DNA of 64,000 bases from Xanthomonas maliensis. Its GTDB lineage: Bacteria; Pseudomonadota; Gammaproteobacteria; Xanthomonadales; Xanthomonadaceae. Both the position numbers and the translations under genes were made by a program. Location: the NCBI RefSeq assembly GCF_009192945.1, contig NZ_NSET01000006.1, positions 124,001-188,000 on the forward strand. The letters run 5' to 3'. Below, one piece after another: positions 7,946-16,867 of the stretch. Every line of letters starts with the position of its first letter. Within the stretch, counting starts at the first letter, position 1. Below the pieces are notes generated by a model, which did not search any database, was not told the DNA's origin, and saw only the letters and a list, made by a program, of their open reading frames with translations.

Positions 7946-9679
7946 ATGGCACTCGCACTCAGCAAAGACTCCGTGAACCAGAACGCCGAGAAGGCGGGCC
8001 AGTGGTTCGACCGCATCCGTAGCCTGCAAATCACCCGCAAGCTGACGATGATGGGCATGATCGCGCTGGCGGTGGCGGCGGGGCTGGCAGTGTTCTTTTG
8101 GTCGCAGAAACCCGGCTATGCCGCGCTGTACACCGGCCTGGACGACAAGGGCAACGCCGAGGCGGCCGATCTGCTGCGCACCGCGCAGATCCCGTTCAAG
8201 ATCGACCAGAGCACCGGCGCCATCTCGGTGCCGCAGGACCGTCTCTACGACGCCCGCCTGAAGCTGGCCGGCTCGGGCCTGACCGGTCAGGACACCGGTG
8301 GCGGCTTCGAGCTGATGCAGAAGGATCCGGGCTTCGGCGTGAGCCAGTTCGTCGAAAGCGCCCGCTACCAGCATGCGCTGGAGACCGAGCTGGCGCGCAC
8401 CATTGGCACCTTGCGCCCGGTGCGTGAGGCCCGGGTGCACCTGGCCATCCCCAAGCCCAGCGCCTTCACCCGCCAGCGCGAAGCCGCCAGCGCCTCGGTG
8501 GTGCTGGAACTGCGCGGCGGCCAGGGCCTGGAGCGCAATCAGGTCGACGCCATCGTCAATCTGGTGGCCTCCAGCATCCCCGACATGACCCCCGAGCGTG
8601 TGACCGTGGTCGACCAGAGCGGTCGCATGCTGTCGATCGCCGATCCCAACAGCGACGCGGCGCTGCATGCCGCCCAGTTCGAACAGGTGCGCCGCCAGGA
8701 AAGCTCCTACAACCAACGCATCCGAGAACTGCTCGAGCCGATGACCGGCCCGGGCCGGGTCAATCCGGAAACCAGCGTGGACATGGACTTCTCGGTGGTC
8801 GAGGAAGCGCGCGAGCTCTACAACGGCGAGCCGGCCAAGCTGCGCAGCGAGCAGATCAGCGACAGCAGCACCAATGCCACCGGCCCGCAGGGCCCTCCGG
8901 GCGCCACCAGCAATAGCCCCGGCCAACCGCCGGCCGCTGCCGTCGCCGGTGCCCCGGGCGCGCCCGGCACCCCCGCTGCGGCCAACGGCCAGCAGGCTGC
9001 CCCTGCCACGCCGACCGAGACGTCCAAGAGCGCCACCCGCAATTACGAGCTGGATCGCACCCTGCAGCACACCCGCCAGCCGGCCGGCCGCATCAAGCGC
9101 GTCTCGGTGGCGGTGCTGCTGGACAACGTTCCGCGCCCCGGTGCCAAGGGCAAGATGGTCGAGCAGCCGCTGACCGCTGCCGAGCTCACCCGTATCGAAG
9201 GCCTGGTCAAGCAGGCAGTCGGCTTCGATGCCGCGCGTGGCGACACCGTGTCGGTGATGAATGCCCCGTTCGTGCGTGAAGCAGTGGCAGGCGAGGAAGG
9301 CCCCAAGTGGTGGGAAGATCCGCGTGTGCAGAACGGCCTGCGCCTGCTGGTCGGTGCGGTGGTGGTGCTGGCGCTGCTGTTCGGTGTGGTGCGCCCCACC
9401 CTGCGCCAACTCACTGGCGTGACCGCGGTCAAGGACAAGCAGCGCGCGGCTGGCAACGATGGCACTCCGCAGAGCGCGGACGTGCGGATGCTCGACGACG
9501 ACGATGAGCTGGCGCCACGGCTGCAGGAAGACACCGCCCACATCGGGCTGGACAAGAAGTCCGCGATCGCTCTGCCAGATGCCTATGAAGACCGGCTGCG
9601 CCAGGCGCGCGAGGCGGTCAAGGCGGATTCCAAGCGTGTTGCACAGGTCGTGAAGGGATGGGTTGCCAGTGAAGCCTGA
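7946..9679 (+). CDS. fliF: Flagellar MS-ring protein FliF
   Basis: 577 residues, a usual FliF length. Two membrane segments bracket a large periplasmic domain: about 33-54 (MGMIALAVAAGLAVFFW) and about 470-490 (LLVGAVVVLALLFGVV). Between them are the ring-building motifs (GYAALYTGLDDKGNAEAADLL, YQHALETELARTIGTL, RVHLAIPKPSAFTRQ). The cytoplasmic C-terminal tail after 490 (RMLDDDDELAPRLQEDTAHI onward) should bind FliG. An insert at about 310-355 is rich in Gly-Pro (GPQGPPGATSNSPG) and Ala-Pro, probably a disordered collar loop. FliF forms the MS ring that houses the export gate and the switch complex. The stop overlaps the start region of fliG. Confidence 0.96.
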   Translation: MALALSKDSVNQNAEKAGQWFDRIRSLQITRKLTMMGMIALAVAAGLAVFFWSQKPGYAALYTGLDDKGNAEAADLLRTAQIPFKIDQSTGAISVPQDRLYDARLKLAGSGLTGQDTGGGFELMQKDPGFGVSQFVESARYQHALETELARTIGTLRPVREARVHLAIPKPSAFTRQREAASASVVLELRGGQGLERNQVDAIVNLVASSIPDMTPERVTVVDQSGRMLSIADPNSDAALHAAQFEQVRRQESSYNQRIRELLEPMTGPGRVNPETSVDMDFSVVEEARELYNGEPAKLRSEQISDSSTNATGPQGPPGATSNSPGQPPAAAVAGAPGAPGTPAAANGQQAAPATPTETSKSATRNYELDRTLQHTRQPAGRIKRVSVAVLLDNVPRPGAKGKMVEQPLTAAELTRIEGLVKQAVGFDAARGDTVSVMNAPFVREAVAGEEGPKWWEDPRVQNGLRLLVGAVVVLALLFGVVRPTLRQLTGVTAVKDKQRAAGNDGTPQSADVRMLDDDDELAPRLQEDTAHIGLDKKSAIALPDAYEDRLRQAREAVKADSKRVAQVVKGWVASEA

Positions 9680-10679
9680 TACGCAATCGATGAGCGGTGT
9701 GCAGCGCGCCGCTGTGCTCCTGCTGTCGCTCGGCGAGGCCGATGCGGCCGAGGTGCTCAAGCACATGGACCCCAAGGAGGTGCAGAAGATCGGCATCGCC
9801 ATGGCCACCATGTCCGGCATCTCGCGCGAGCAGGTCGAGCGGGTGATGGACGAGTTCAACGGCGAGCTCGCCGCCAAGACCTCGCTGGGCGTGGGCGCCG
9901 ACGACTACATCCGCAACGTGTTGATCCAGGCGCTGGGTGCCGACAAGGCCGGTGGTCTGATCGACCGCATCCTGCTGGGTCGCAACACCACCGGGCTGGA
10001 CACGCTCAAGTGGATGGACCCACGCGCCGTGGCCGACCTGGTGCGCAACGAGCATCCGCAGATCATCGCCATCGTGATGGCGCACCTGGACAGCGACCAG
10101 GCGGCCGAATCGCTGAAGAACCTGCCCGAGCGCACCCGCGCCGACGTGCTGCTGCGCATCGCCACCCTGGACGGCATCCCACCGAACGCGCTGAGCGAAC
10201 TCAACGACATCATGGAGCGCCAGTTCGCCGGCAACCAGAACCTGAAGTCCTCCAACGTGGGCGGCATCAAGGTGGCGGCCAACATCCTCAATTTCCTCGA
10301 CACCGGTGCCGACCAGGGCGTGCTGGGCGAGATCAGCAAGATCGACGCCGACCTGGCCACCAAGATCCAGGACCTGATGTTCGTGTTCGACAACCTGGTG
10401 GACCTGGACGACCGCGGCCTGCAGACCCTGCTGCGCGAAGTGTCCGGCGAGCGCCTGGGTCTGGCGCTGCGCGGCGCCGACGTCAAGGTGCGCGAGAAGA
10501 TCACCCGCAACATGTCCCAGCGCGCGGCCGAAATCCTGCTGGAAGACATGGAAGCGCGCGGTCCGGTGCGGCTGGCCGATGTCGAAGCGGCACAGAAGGA
10601 AATCCTCACCATCGTCCGCCGGCTGGCTGACGAAGGCGCCATCAGCCTCGGCGGTGCCGGCGCGGAGACCATGGTATGA
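9669..10679 (+). CDS. fliG: Flagellar motor switch protein FliG
   Basis: About 336 residues from GTG 9669. TTG 9663 and ATG 9690 are in frame; AAGGGATGG just upstream is best spaced for 9669. FliG couples the MS ring to the stator and sets rotation. The N-domain (AAVLLLSLGEADAAEVLKHM) binds FliF, the middle EHPQ motif (NEHPQIIAIVMAHLDSDQAA) contacts FliM, and the C-domain charged helix (LLREVSGERLGLALRGADVK) contacts the stator. Length and all three domains are normal. The gene overlaps fliF at its 5' end and fliH (ATGA) at its 3' end, so translation is coupled. Confidence 0.95.
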   Translation: MKPDTQSMSGVQRAAVLLLSLGEADAAEVLKHMDPKEVQKIGIAMATMSGISREQVERVMDEFNGELAAKTSLGVGADDYIRNVLIQALGADKAGGLIDRILLGRNTTGLDTLKWMDPRAVADLVRNEHPQIIAIVMAHLDSDQAAESLKNLPERTRADVLLRIATLDGIPPNALSELNDIMERQFAGNQNLKSSNVGGIKVAANILNFLDTGADQGVLGEISKIDADLATKIQDLMFVFDNLVDLDDRGLQTLLREVSGERLGLALRGADVKVREKITRNMSQRAAEILLEDMEARGPVRLADVEAAQKEILTIVRRLADEGAISLGGAGAETMV

Positions 10680-11296
10680 ACGAGGTGGTCACCCGCTGGC
10701 TGGCGCCCGACCTGCATATCGCCCCGGCCCTGCCGGAGCCGGAGTACGCCGAACCGGCCGTGCTCGAGCCAGTGCTGCGCCCACCGACCCTGGAGGAGAT
10801 CCAGGCCATCGAGGACGCCGCCCAGCAGGAAGGCTTCGCCCGCGGCCACGCCGAGGGCTTTGCCCAGGGTCAGGCCGAGGTGCGCCGCTTGACCGCGCAG
10901 ATCGACGGCATCCTGGACAACTTCAGCCGCCCGCTGGCGCGGCTGGAAAACGAAGTGGTCGGTGCGCTCGGCGAACTGGCGGTGCGCATTGCCGGCCAGT
11001 TGGTCGGCCGGGCCTACCAGGCCGATCCGCAGCTGCTCGCCGAGCTGGTCGAAGAAGCCGTCGGCGCGGTGGGGAGCGCCGGCCGCGAGGTCGAAGTGCG
11101 CTTGCACCCGGACGATATCACCGCGCTGACGCCGCACCTGGCCGCCAGCAGCAGCACCCGCCTGGCCGCGGACATGAGCCTGAGCCGCGGCGATCTGCGC
11201 GTGCATGCCGAGAGCGTGCGCGTGGACGGCACCCTGGAAGCGCGCCTGCGGGCCGCATTGGAGACGGTCATGCGTAAATCCGGAGCGGGCCTGTGA
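10676..11296 (+). CDS. fliH: Flagellar export-ATPase regulator FliH
   Basis: 206 residues. It starts at the ATG of an ATGA overlap with fliG and ends in a GTGA overlap with fliI. The central helical part contains the glycine-repeat stretch [20 protein letters not shown] (a GxxxG-type FliH feature), followed by a C-terminal FliH/YscL domain ([30 protein letters not shown]). FliH dimers hold the FliI ATPase at the export gate and link it to FliN. The location inside the fliGHIJ overlap chain settles the identity despite low sequence conservation. Confidence 0.92.
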   Translation: MNEVVTRWLAPDLHIAPALPEPEYAEPAVLEPVLRPPTLEEIQAIEDAAQQEGFARGHAEGFAQGQAEVRRLTAQIDGILDNFSRPLARLENEVVGALGELAVRIAGQLVGRAYQADPQLLAELVEEAVGAVGSAGREVEVRLHPDDITALTPHLAASSSTRLAADMSLSRGDLRVHAESVRVDGTLEARLRAALETVMRKSGAGL

Positions 11297-12669
11297 GCGC
11301 CCTGCTGGGAGCCACCCCGGCCGACTGGCTGGACGCGCGCAATCTGCGCCTGGCCACCCGCCTGGGCGCACTGGGCCTGGAACCGGCCGCTGGCCGCACC
11401 CTGATCCGCGAAGGCATCCTACGCCGCGCGGTCGGCCTGACCCTGGAAGCGACCGGCTGCGAAGCGCCGATGGGCGCCACCTGCAAGGTCGAGGTCGATG
11501 GCGGCTGGGTCGACGCCGAGGTCGTCGGCTTCGCCGGCGAGCGGACCTACCTGATGCCCAGCGCCGAACTGCATGGCCTGCTGCCGAATGCGCGCGTGGT
11601 GCCCTCGCGGCGCCGCGGCGGCGTGGAAGTGGGCGAAGGTCTGCTCGGCCGCGTCATCGACAGCGACGGCACCCCGCTGGACGGCAAGGGCCCGATTCGC
11701 GCCGAAGACAGCATCGGCATGGCTGGCGTATCGATCAACCCGCTGGCACGCGAACCCATCACCACCTCGCTGGATGTGGGCGTGCGCGCGATCAACGCCA
11801 TGCTGCCGATCGGCCGTGGCCAGCGCGTGGGCCTGTTCGCCGGTTCCGGCGTCGGCAAGTCAACGCTGCTGGGCATGATGACCCGCTTCACCTCGGCCGA
11901 CGTGATCGTGGTCGGGCTGATCGGCGAACGTGGCCGCGAAGTGCGCGACTTCGTCGAAACCACCCTGGGCGAAGAAGGCCTGCGCCGCGCCGTGGTCGTG
12001 GCCGCACCGGCCGACCGCCCGCCGCTGGCACGCCTGCATGGCGCCTACCGCGCCACCGCCATCGCCGAATGGTTCCGCGACCAGGGCTTGAACGTGCTGC
12101 TGCTGATGGATTCGCTGACCCGCTTCGCCCAGGCGCAGCGCGAGATCGGCCTGTCGGTCGGCGAGCCGCCGACCACCCGCGGCTACCCGCCGTCGGTGTT
12201 CGCCAAATTGCCGGCGCTGGTGGAACGCGCCGGCAACGGCGCCAAGGGCCGCGGTTCGATCACCGCCTTCTACACCGTGCTGACCGAAGGCGACGACCCG
12301 CAGGACCCGATCGCCGACGCCGCCCGCGCGATTCTCGACGGCCACATCCTGCTGTCGCGTCGGGTCGCCGACAGCGGCCTGTATCCGGCCATCGACCTGG
12401 AATCCTCGGTCAGCCGCGTGGTGCAGGACATCGCCGACGACACCTGGCGCCTGCGCATCCGCAAGCTCAAGCGACTGCTGTCGGCCTACACCGCCAACCG
12501 CGACCTGATCGCCATCGGCGCCTACCAGCGCGGCAGCGACCCGGCCACCGACGAAGCGCTGGCGCGCTGGCCGGAGATCGTCGAATTCCTCGGACAGGAC
12601 GTCCACAGAGCGTCTGATCTGATCGACAGCCTGTCCGCGCTGCAGCGGCTGGTGGAACCTGAGAACTAA
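11293..12669 (+). CDS. fliI: Flagellum-specific export ATPase FliI
   Basis: 458 residues from GTG 11293. F1-type ATPase family: Walker [18 protein letters not shown] at about 178-194, Walker B near [19 protein letters not shown], and the family signature [16 protein letters not shown]. FliI hexamers energise export of rod, hook and filament subunits with FliH and FliJ. A type III secretion ATPase would look similar, but the fliH/fliJ neighbours and overlapping frames make the flagellar role certain. Confidence 0.96.
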   Translation: MSALLGATPADWLDARNLRLATRLGALGLEPAAGRTLIREGILRRAVGLTLEATGCEAPMGATCKVEVDGGWVDAEVVGFAGERTYLMPSAELHGLLPNARVVPSRRRGGVEVGEGLLGRVIDSDGTPLDGKGPIRAEDSIGMAGVSINPLAREPITTSLDVGVRAINAMLPIGRGQRVGLFAGSGVGKSTLLGMMTRFTSADVIVVGLIGERGREVRDFVETTLGEEGLRRAVVVAAPADRPPLARLHGAYRATAIAEWFRDQGLNVLLLMDSLTRFAQAQREIGLSVGEPPTTRGYPPSVFAKLPALVERAGNGAKGRGSITAFYTVLTEGDDPQDPIADAARAILDGHILLSRRVADSGLYPAIDLESSVSRVVQDIADDTWRLRIRKLKRLLSAYTANRDLIAIGAYQRGSDPATDEALARWPEIVEFLGQDVHRASDLIDSLSALQRLVEPEN

Positions 12670-12672
12670 TCC

Positions 12673-13128
12673 ATGATGCAGTCCAAACGGATCGATCCCC
12701 TGCTGCGGCGGGCCCAGGAACAGGAAGACAAGGTCGCCCGCGACCTGGCCGAGCGCCAGCGCATGCTGGAAACGCATCAGTCGCGCCTGGAAGAACTGCG
12801 CCGTTACGCCGAGGAATACGCCAGCAGCCAGATGGCCGGCACCAGCGCAGTGGCGCTGAGCAACCGCCGCGCCTTCCTGGACCGGCTCGACAGCGCCGTG
12901 CAGCAACAGACCCAGACAGTGGAAAACAATCGCGCCAAGGTGGAGGCCGAGCGCACCCGCCTGCTGCTGGCCAGCCGCGAAAAGCAGGTGCTCGAGCAGC
13001 TGGCCGCCAGCTATCGCGCGCAGGAAAACAAGGTGGTCGAGCGCCGCGACCAGCGCGAGATGGACGATCTCGGCGCCCGCCGCGTGCGCCTGGCGCGCGT
13101 CGAAGACTCTCACGGAGATGCCCCATGA
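12673..13128 (+). CDS. fliJ: Flagellar export chaperone FliJ
   Basis: 151 residues of almost continuous, charged, probably coiled-coil helix (DPLLRRAQEQEDKVARDLAE; LAASYRAQENKVVERRDQRE), the expected two-stranded antiparallel structure of FliJ. FliJ docks in the FliI ring and escorts chaperones to FlhA. It starts 3 bp after fliI and overlaps fliK by ATGA. Confidence 0.93.
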   Translation: MMQSKRIDPLLRRAQEQEDKVARDLAERQRMLETHQSRLEELRRYAEEYASSQMAGTSAVALSNRRAFLDRLDSAVQQQTQTVENNRAKVEAERTRLLLASREKQVLEQLAASYRAQENKVVERRDQREMDDLGARRVRLARVEDSHGDAP

Positions 13129-14396
13129 ACCCCTTGTCCGCTTTCGTCACCGGCCTCAACGCGCTGGCCAGCACCGGCAAGAAGTCCAGCTACAGCGACC
13201 CGGCCCCCGAGCAGGATCCGGGCCAGGACCAGTTCGCCCGCATGCTGCAACCGGGCAACAACGGCAACCAGGCGGCGCCTGCGCCGGAGCGTGCAAGCGC
13301 CAAGCCGGCACCCAAGCCGGCCCCCTCGGACAAGCAGCGCAGCGACGACGACAACGGCGATGAGAGCGCCGGCACCGGCGACGCCGCTGCCCGCCCGCGC
13401 GGCCAGGACAGCGACAGCAAGCCCTCGCCCGCCAGCAAGGAGAGCACGACCAAGGAATCCAGTGCGGCAGCCGGCAGCGACAAGAGCAAGCCCAAGACGG
13501 CCGCCAGCGACGGGCAGGACCACGCCGAGGACAGCACCACCCCGGCGGCCGCCAGCTGGCCGCCGCCGGGTCTGGGCGGCTTCGGCATGAGCCTGCTGGC
13601 GCAGGCCGTTCCGGGGGGCGATGCCCTGGCCGCGGCGGCCGCTGCACTGACCGCTGCCACCGCCAGCACCACCGCCACTACAGCGACCGCGCTTCCCGCC
13701 GAGACCACGCCGACCGCAGGCGCAGGGGCCGCCCCCAGCCTGCCGGCATTGGGCGCGCTGACCCCGGCAGCCAATGCCGGCGCCAAGGGCGCGACGCCGA
13801 CGCTACCTACCGGTGAGGTCCAGGCCGCCACCGTGATGCCGTTGATGACCAATGCCCTGACGGCGTCTGCCGACGATGCCACTGCCGCGAAGGCGCCGGA
13901 CGCACCGGCATTCGTGCTGCCGACCACGCCGACCACTGCCTTGGCGCGCCCGCAGGACGCCGCACCGATCTTCACTGCTTCGCCGACGCCCACTCCGGAA
14001 CTGGGCAGCGACGGCTTCGACGACGCCATCGGCGCACGCCTGAGTTGGCTGGCCGACCAGAAGATCGGCCATGCGCACATCAAGCTCACGCCCAACGAGA
14101 TGGGCCCGGTGGAAGTCCGCCTGCATCTCGAGGGCGACAAGGTCAACGCCAGCTTCACCGCGGCCCAGGCCGATACGCGCCAGGCGTTGGAACAGAGCCT
14201 GCCGCGCTTGCGCGAATTGCTCGGCCAGAGCGGCTTCCAGCTCGGCCAGGCCGATGTCGGCCAGCAGCAACAGGGGCAGACCGGCGGGCGCAATGGCAGC
14301 GAGCCGGGCAGCGGCCTGGTGCTGGAAGACAGCCCTCCCGTCGGAATTCCGTCGGTGGTGTTACGCCAGCGTGGATTGCTGGACGCCTACGCCTGA
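13125..14396 (+). CDS. fliK: Flagellar hook-length control protein FliK
   Basis: 423 residues. Residues 1-290 are low-complexity Ala/Thr/Pro/Ser, as expected for the ruler part. Residues about 305-385 form the conserved Flg_hook domain (HIKLTPNEMGPVEVRLHLEG; ALEQSLPRLRELLGQSGFQL). FliK is secreted and measures hook length, then flips the substrate specificity of FlhB. Last gene of the fliEFGHIJK operon; a GGGAGGC-GCCTCCC hairpin follows. Confidence 0.93.
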   Translation: MNPLSAFVTGLNALASTGKKSSYSDPAPEQDPGQDQFARMLQPGNNGNQAAPAPERASAKPAPKPAPSDKQRSDDDNGDESAGTGDAAARPRGQDSDSKPSPASKESTTKESSAAAGSDKSKPKTAASDGQDHAEDSTTPAAASWPPPGLGGFGMSLLAQAVPGGDALAAAAAALTAATASTTATTATALPAETTPTAGAGAAPSLPALGALTPAANAGAKGATPTLPTGEVQAATVMPLMTNALTASADDATAAKAPDAPAFVLPTTPTTALARPQDAAPIFTASPTPTPELGSDGFDDAIGARLSWLADQKIGHAHIKLTPNEMGPVEVRLHLEGDKVNASFTAAQADTRQALEQSLPRLRELLGQSGFQLGQADVGQQQQGQTGGRNGSEPGSGLVLEDSPPVGIPSVVLRQRGLLDAYA

Positions 14397-14443
14397 TCGG
14401 CGGGCATGAAATCGCGGCAGCGACCGCGTGAGCGGGGCCAACC

Positions 14444-14471
14444 GGGAGGCGGCAGCATGCCAGCCTCCCTT
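14444..14471 (+). terminator. Terminator-like hairpin after fliK
   Basis: GGGAGGC (14444-14450) pairs with GCCTCCC (14463-14469) across a 12-base loop, followed only by TT. It lies between the fliK stop and the fliL promoter. The short T run makes it a weak or attenuating terminator. Confidence 0.4.
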
Positions 14472-14536
14472 GCCGCAGTAGGGTTTGCACGCGTCGGCGC
14501 TGTGCCGGCGTGCTGCCGGGAAACCGGCGCGGTTTT

Positions 14537-14550
14537 GGCACGGCGGTTGC
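14537..14550 (+). promoter_or_regulatory. Sigma54 promoter of the fliLMNOP operon
   Basis: GGCACGGCGGTTGC is a near-perfect RpoN site (TGGCACG-N4-TTGCA), with GG at 14537-14538 and GC at 14549-14550. The -12 C is 35 bp before the GTG start of fliL, exactly as at fliE and flhB. Confidence 0.9.
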
Positions 14551-14584
14551 ATTCCTTGGGTGAGCCTTCCCCCTGGAGCAGACC

Positions 14585-15103
14585 GTGGCAGCCGCTGAGA
14601 AACCGAAAAAGACCGACGAGAAGGACGAGAAGAAGAAGGGTGGCAAGAAGCCCATCCTGCTGATCGCCATCGGCGTGGTCGTGCTCGCGGCCGCTGGCGG
14701 CGGTGCCTGGTTCTTCCTCGGCCACAAGAGCGAGGACAAGGGCGGCCAGCATGCACCGCCCAAGACCGCCGAGGTCCCCAAGCCGGCCCAGTACTTCCCG
14801 ATGGACCCGGCCATCGTGGTCAACCTCTCCGACCCCGGCGACGGCCCACAGTACCTGCAGGTCGAGGTGCAACTGGTGACCCGCGACCCGGAAGAACTGA
14901 AGCTGATCACCGAAAACGCGCCAGCCATCCGCGCGCACCTGCTGATGCTGTTGTCGCAGGTCAAGGCCACCGACGTGGCCGACCTGGCCGGCAAGCAGAA
15001 ATTGCAGAAGGCCGCGCTGGCCGAGGCGCAGAAGGTGATGACCAGCGAGACCGGCAAGAAGTGCGTCGAAGAATTGCTGTTCACCAGTTTCGTGACCCAG
15101 TAA
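14585..15103 (+). CDS. fliL: Flagellar basal body-associated protein FliL
   Basis: 172 residues from GTG 14585, preceded by a TGGAG ribosome-binding site at 14573-14577. A Lys/Glu-rich cytoplasmic tail of about 21 residues precedes one membrane segment (PILLIAIGVVVLAAAGGGAW, about 23-42). The periplasmic domain carries the FliL pattern YFPMDPAIVVNLSDPG and ends LLFTSFVTQ. FliL surrounds or supports the stator at high load. First gene of the fliLMNOP operon. Confidence 0.93.
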   Translation: MAAAEKPKKTDEKDEKKKGGKKPILLIAIGVVVLAAAGGGAWFFLGHKSEDKGGQHAPPKTAEVPKPAQYFPMDPAIVVNLSDPGDGPQYLQVEVQLVTRDPEELKLITENAPAIRAHLLMLLSQVKATDVADLAGKQKLQKAALAEAQKVMTSETGKKCVEELLFTSFVTQ

Positions 15104-15113
15104 GGCCTGTCCG

Positions 15114-16127
15114 ATGAGCGTCAGTGATCTGCTTTCCCAAGACGAGATCGATGCCCTGCTGCATGGCGTGGATTCGGGCGCGGTCAATACCGAGCCGGAA
15201 CCGCTGCCCGGCGAGGCGCGCCAGTACGACCTGTCCAGCCAGGACCGCATCATCCGCGGGCGCATGCCGACCCTGGAGATGGTCAACGAGCGCTTCGCGC
15301 GGTTGTGGCGTATCGGCCTGTTCAACCTGATCCGACGCTCGGCCGACCTGTCGGTGCGTGGCATCGACCTGGTCAAGTTCAATGAGTACATGCACTCGCT
15401 GTACGTGCCGACCAACCTCAACCTGATCCGCTTCAAGCCGCTGCGTGGCACCGGTCTGATCGTGTTCGAACCCACGCTGGTGTTCACCGTGGTGGACAAC
15501 TTCTTCGGCGGCGACGGCCGTTTCCACACCCGCATCGAAGGTCGCGAGTTCACCGCCACCGAGATGCGGGTGATCCAGCTGATGCTCAAGCAGACCTTCG
15601 CCGACCTGAAGGAAGCCTGGGCGCCGGTGATGGACGTGGACTTCGAATACATCAACTCGGAGATCAACCCGCACTTCGCCAATATCGTCACCCCGCGCGA
15701 ATACGTCGTGGTGTGCCGCTTCCATGTGGAACTGGAAGGCGGCGGCGGCGAGATCCACGTGACCCTGCCCTACTCCATGCTCGAGCCGATCCGCGAACTG
15801 CTCGATGCCGGCATCCAGAGCGACCGCAACGACCGCGACGAAAGCTGGAACATCATGCTGCGCGAGCAGCTCAACACCGCCGAGGTCACGCTCTCCAGCG
15901 TCCTGGCCAGCAAGCGTATGAGCCTGCGTCAGCTCACCGGTCTGAAGGTCGGCGACATCCTCCCGATCGAACTGCCCGCCAAGGTGCCGCTGTGCGTGGA
16001 GGACATTCCCATGTTCACCGGCGAGTTCGGCATCGCCAACGGCAACAACGCCGTCAAGATCACCGCCGTGCATCCGCCCGGCAACCAGACCCCGCGCACC
16101 GTTACCGCCCAGGACACACCCCGATGA
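15114..16127 (+). CDS. fliM: Flagellar motor switch protein FliM
   Basis: 337 residues. The N-terminal LLSQDEIDALLHGVD is the CheY-P-binding peptide, followed by the CheC-like middle domain (FNLIRRSADLSVRGIDLVKF; RGTGLIVFEPTLVFTVVDNF) and a C-terminal FliN-like domain (LRQLTGLKVGDILPIELPAK). FliM receives the chemotaxis signal and passes it to FliG in the C ring. Overlaps fliN by ATGA. Confidence 0.96.
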   Translation: MSVSDLLSQDEIDALLHGVDSGAVNTEPEPLPGEARQYDLSSQDRIIRGRMPTLEMVNERFARLWRIGLFNLIRRSADLSVRGIDLVKFNEYMHSLYVPTNLNLIRFKPLRGTGLIVFEPTLVFTVVDNFFGGDGRFHTRIEGREFTATEMRVIQLMLKQTFADLKEAWAPVMDVDFEYINSEINPHFANIVTPREYVVVCRFHVELEGGGGEIHVTLPYSMLEPIRELLDAGIQSDRNDRDESWNIMLREQLNTAEVTLSSVLASKRMSLRQLTGLKVGDILPIELPAKVPLCVEDIPMFTGEFGIANGNNAVKITAVHPPGNQTPRTVTAQDTPR

Positions 16128-16462
16128 GCCACTCCGACCTTCTCGACGCCGCCCCCGCGCAGTTCGACAACCTGCAGGCCGAGCACGACCAGAATGCCAC
16201 CGACCTGAACCTGGACGTCATCCTCGACGTGCCGGTCACCCTGTCGCTGGAAGTCGGGCGCGCCCGCATTCCGATCCGCAACCTGCTGCAGCTCAACCAG
16301 GGCTCGGTGGTGGAACTGGAACGCGGCGCCGGCGAACCGCTGGATGTCTACGTCAACGGCACCCTGATCGCGCACGGCGAAGTGGTGGTGATCAACGACC
16401 GCTTCGGTATTCGCTTGACCGACGTGGTCAGCCCCAGCGAACGCATCCGGAGGCTGCGGTGA
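16124..16462 (+). CDS. fliN: Flagellar motor switch protein FliN
   Basis: 112 residues from ATG 16124 (ATGA overlap with fliM). The SpoA/SURF domain is complete: LDVILDVPVTLSLEVGRARI, IRNLLQLNQGSVVELERGAG, then VVVINDRFGIRLTDVVSPSE. FliN forms the base of the C ring and docks FliH. The same frame is open upstream inside fliM, but the domain starts here. Ends in a GTGA overlap with fliO. Confidence 0.96.
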   Translation: MSHSDLLDAAPAQFDNLQAEHDQNATDLNLDVILDVPVTLSLEVGRARIPIRNLLQLNQGSVVELERGAGEPLDVYVNGTLIAHGEVVVINDRFGIRLTDVVSPSERIRRLR

Positions 16463-16866
16463 TCGGCCTGCTGGCCACCGCCGCGCCGGCCGCGGCCAAG
16501 GCCAGCCAGGTGGGCGCACAGGCGCCCTCCTCGCCCGGATTGTTCGGCGCGGTCCTTGCATTGTTGTTGGTGCTCGGCTTGATCGTCGGTCTGGGCTGGT
16601 TGCTCAAGCGCATGCCCGGCAGCGGTTTTCGCAGCAGCGAAGGTCTGCGCGTGGTGACCAGCCTGGCGGTCGGGGCAAAGGAGCGTGTGGTGGTGGTGGA
16701 GGTCAATGGCCAGCAGTTGCTGCTGGGCGTGACCGCCGGTGGCATCAGCACCCTGCACACCCTGGCCGAACCGCTGCCGCCGACCGCCCCGCCGAGCCTG
16801 CCCAACCTCAAGCAACTTCCCAATTTCGCTCAGCTGCTCGCTCAGAAGCTGCGCAAGGACCCGTGA
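16459..16866 (+). CDS. fliO: Flagellar biosynthetic protein FliO
   Basis: 135 residues from GTG 16459. One membrane segment (about 32-52, GAVLALLLVLGLIVGLGWLL), then the short FliO cytoplasmic domain with VVTSLAVGAKERVVVVEVNG and LLLGVTAGGISTLHTL. FliO assists assembly of the FliP pore. The gene sits between fliN and fliP as in most bacteria; start and stop overlap or abut its neighbours. Confidence 0.92.
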   Translation: MIGLLATAAPAAAKASQVGAQAPSSPGLFGAVLALLLVLGLIVGLGWLLKRMPGSGFRSSEGLRVVTSLAVGAKERVVVVEVNGQQLLLGVTAGGISTLHTLAEPLPPTAPPSLPNLKQLPNFAQLLAQKLRKDP

Positions 16867-16867
16867 C

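Noticed and set aside
11293-12669. Type III secretion ATPase
   Set aside because: Embedded in overlapping fliG-fliH-fliJ-fliK frames; no secretion-specific genes nearby.
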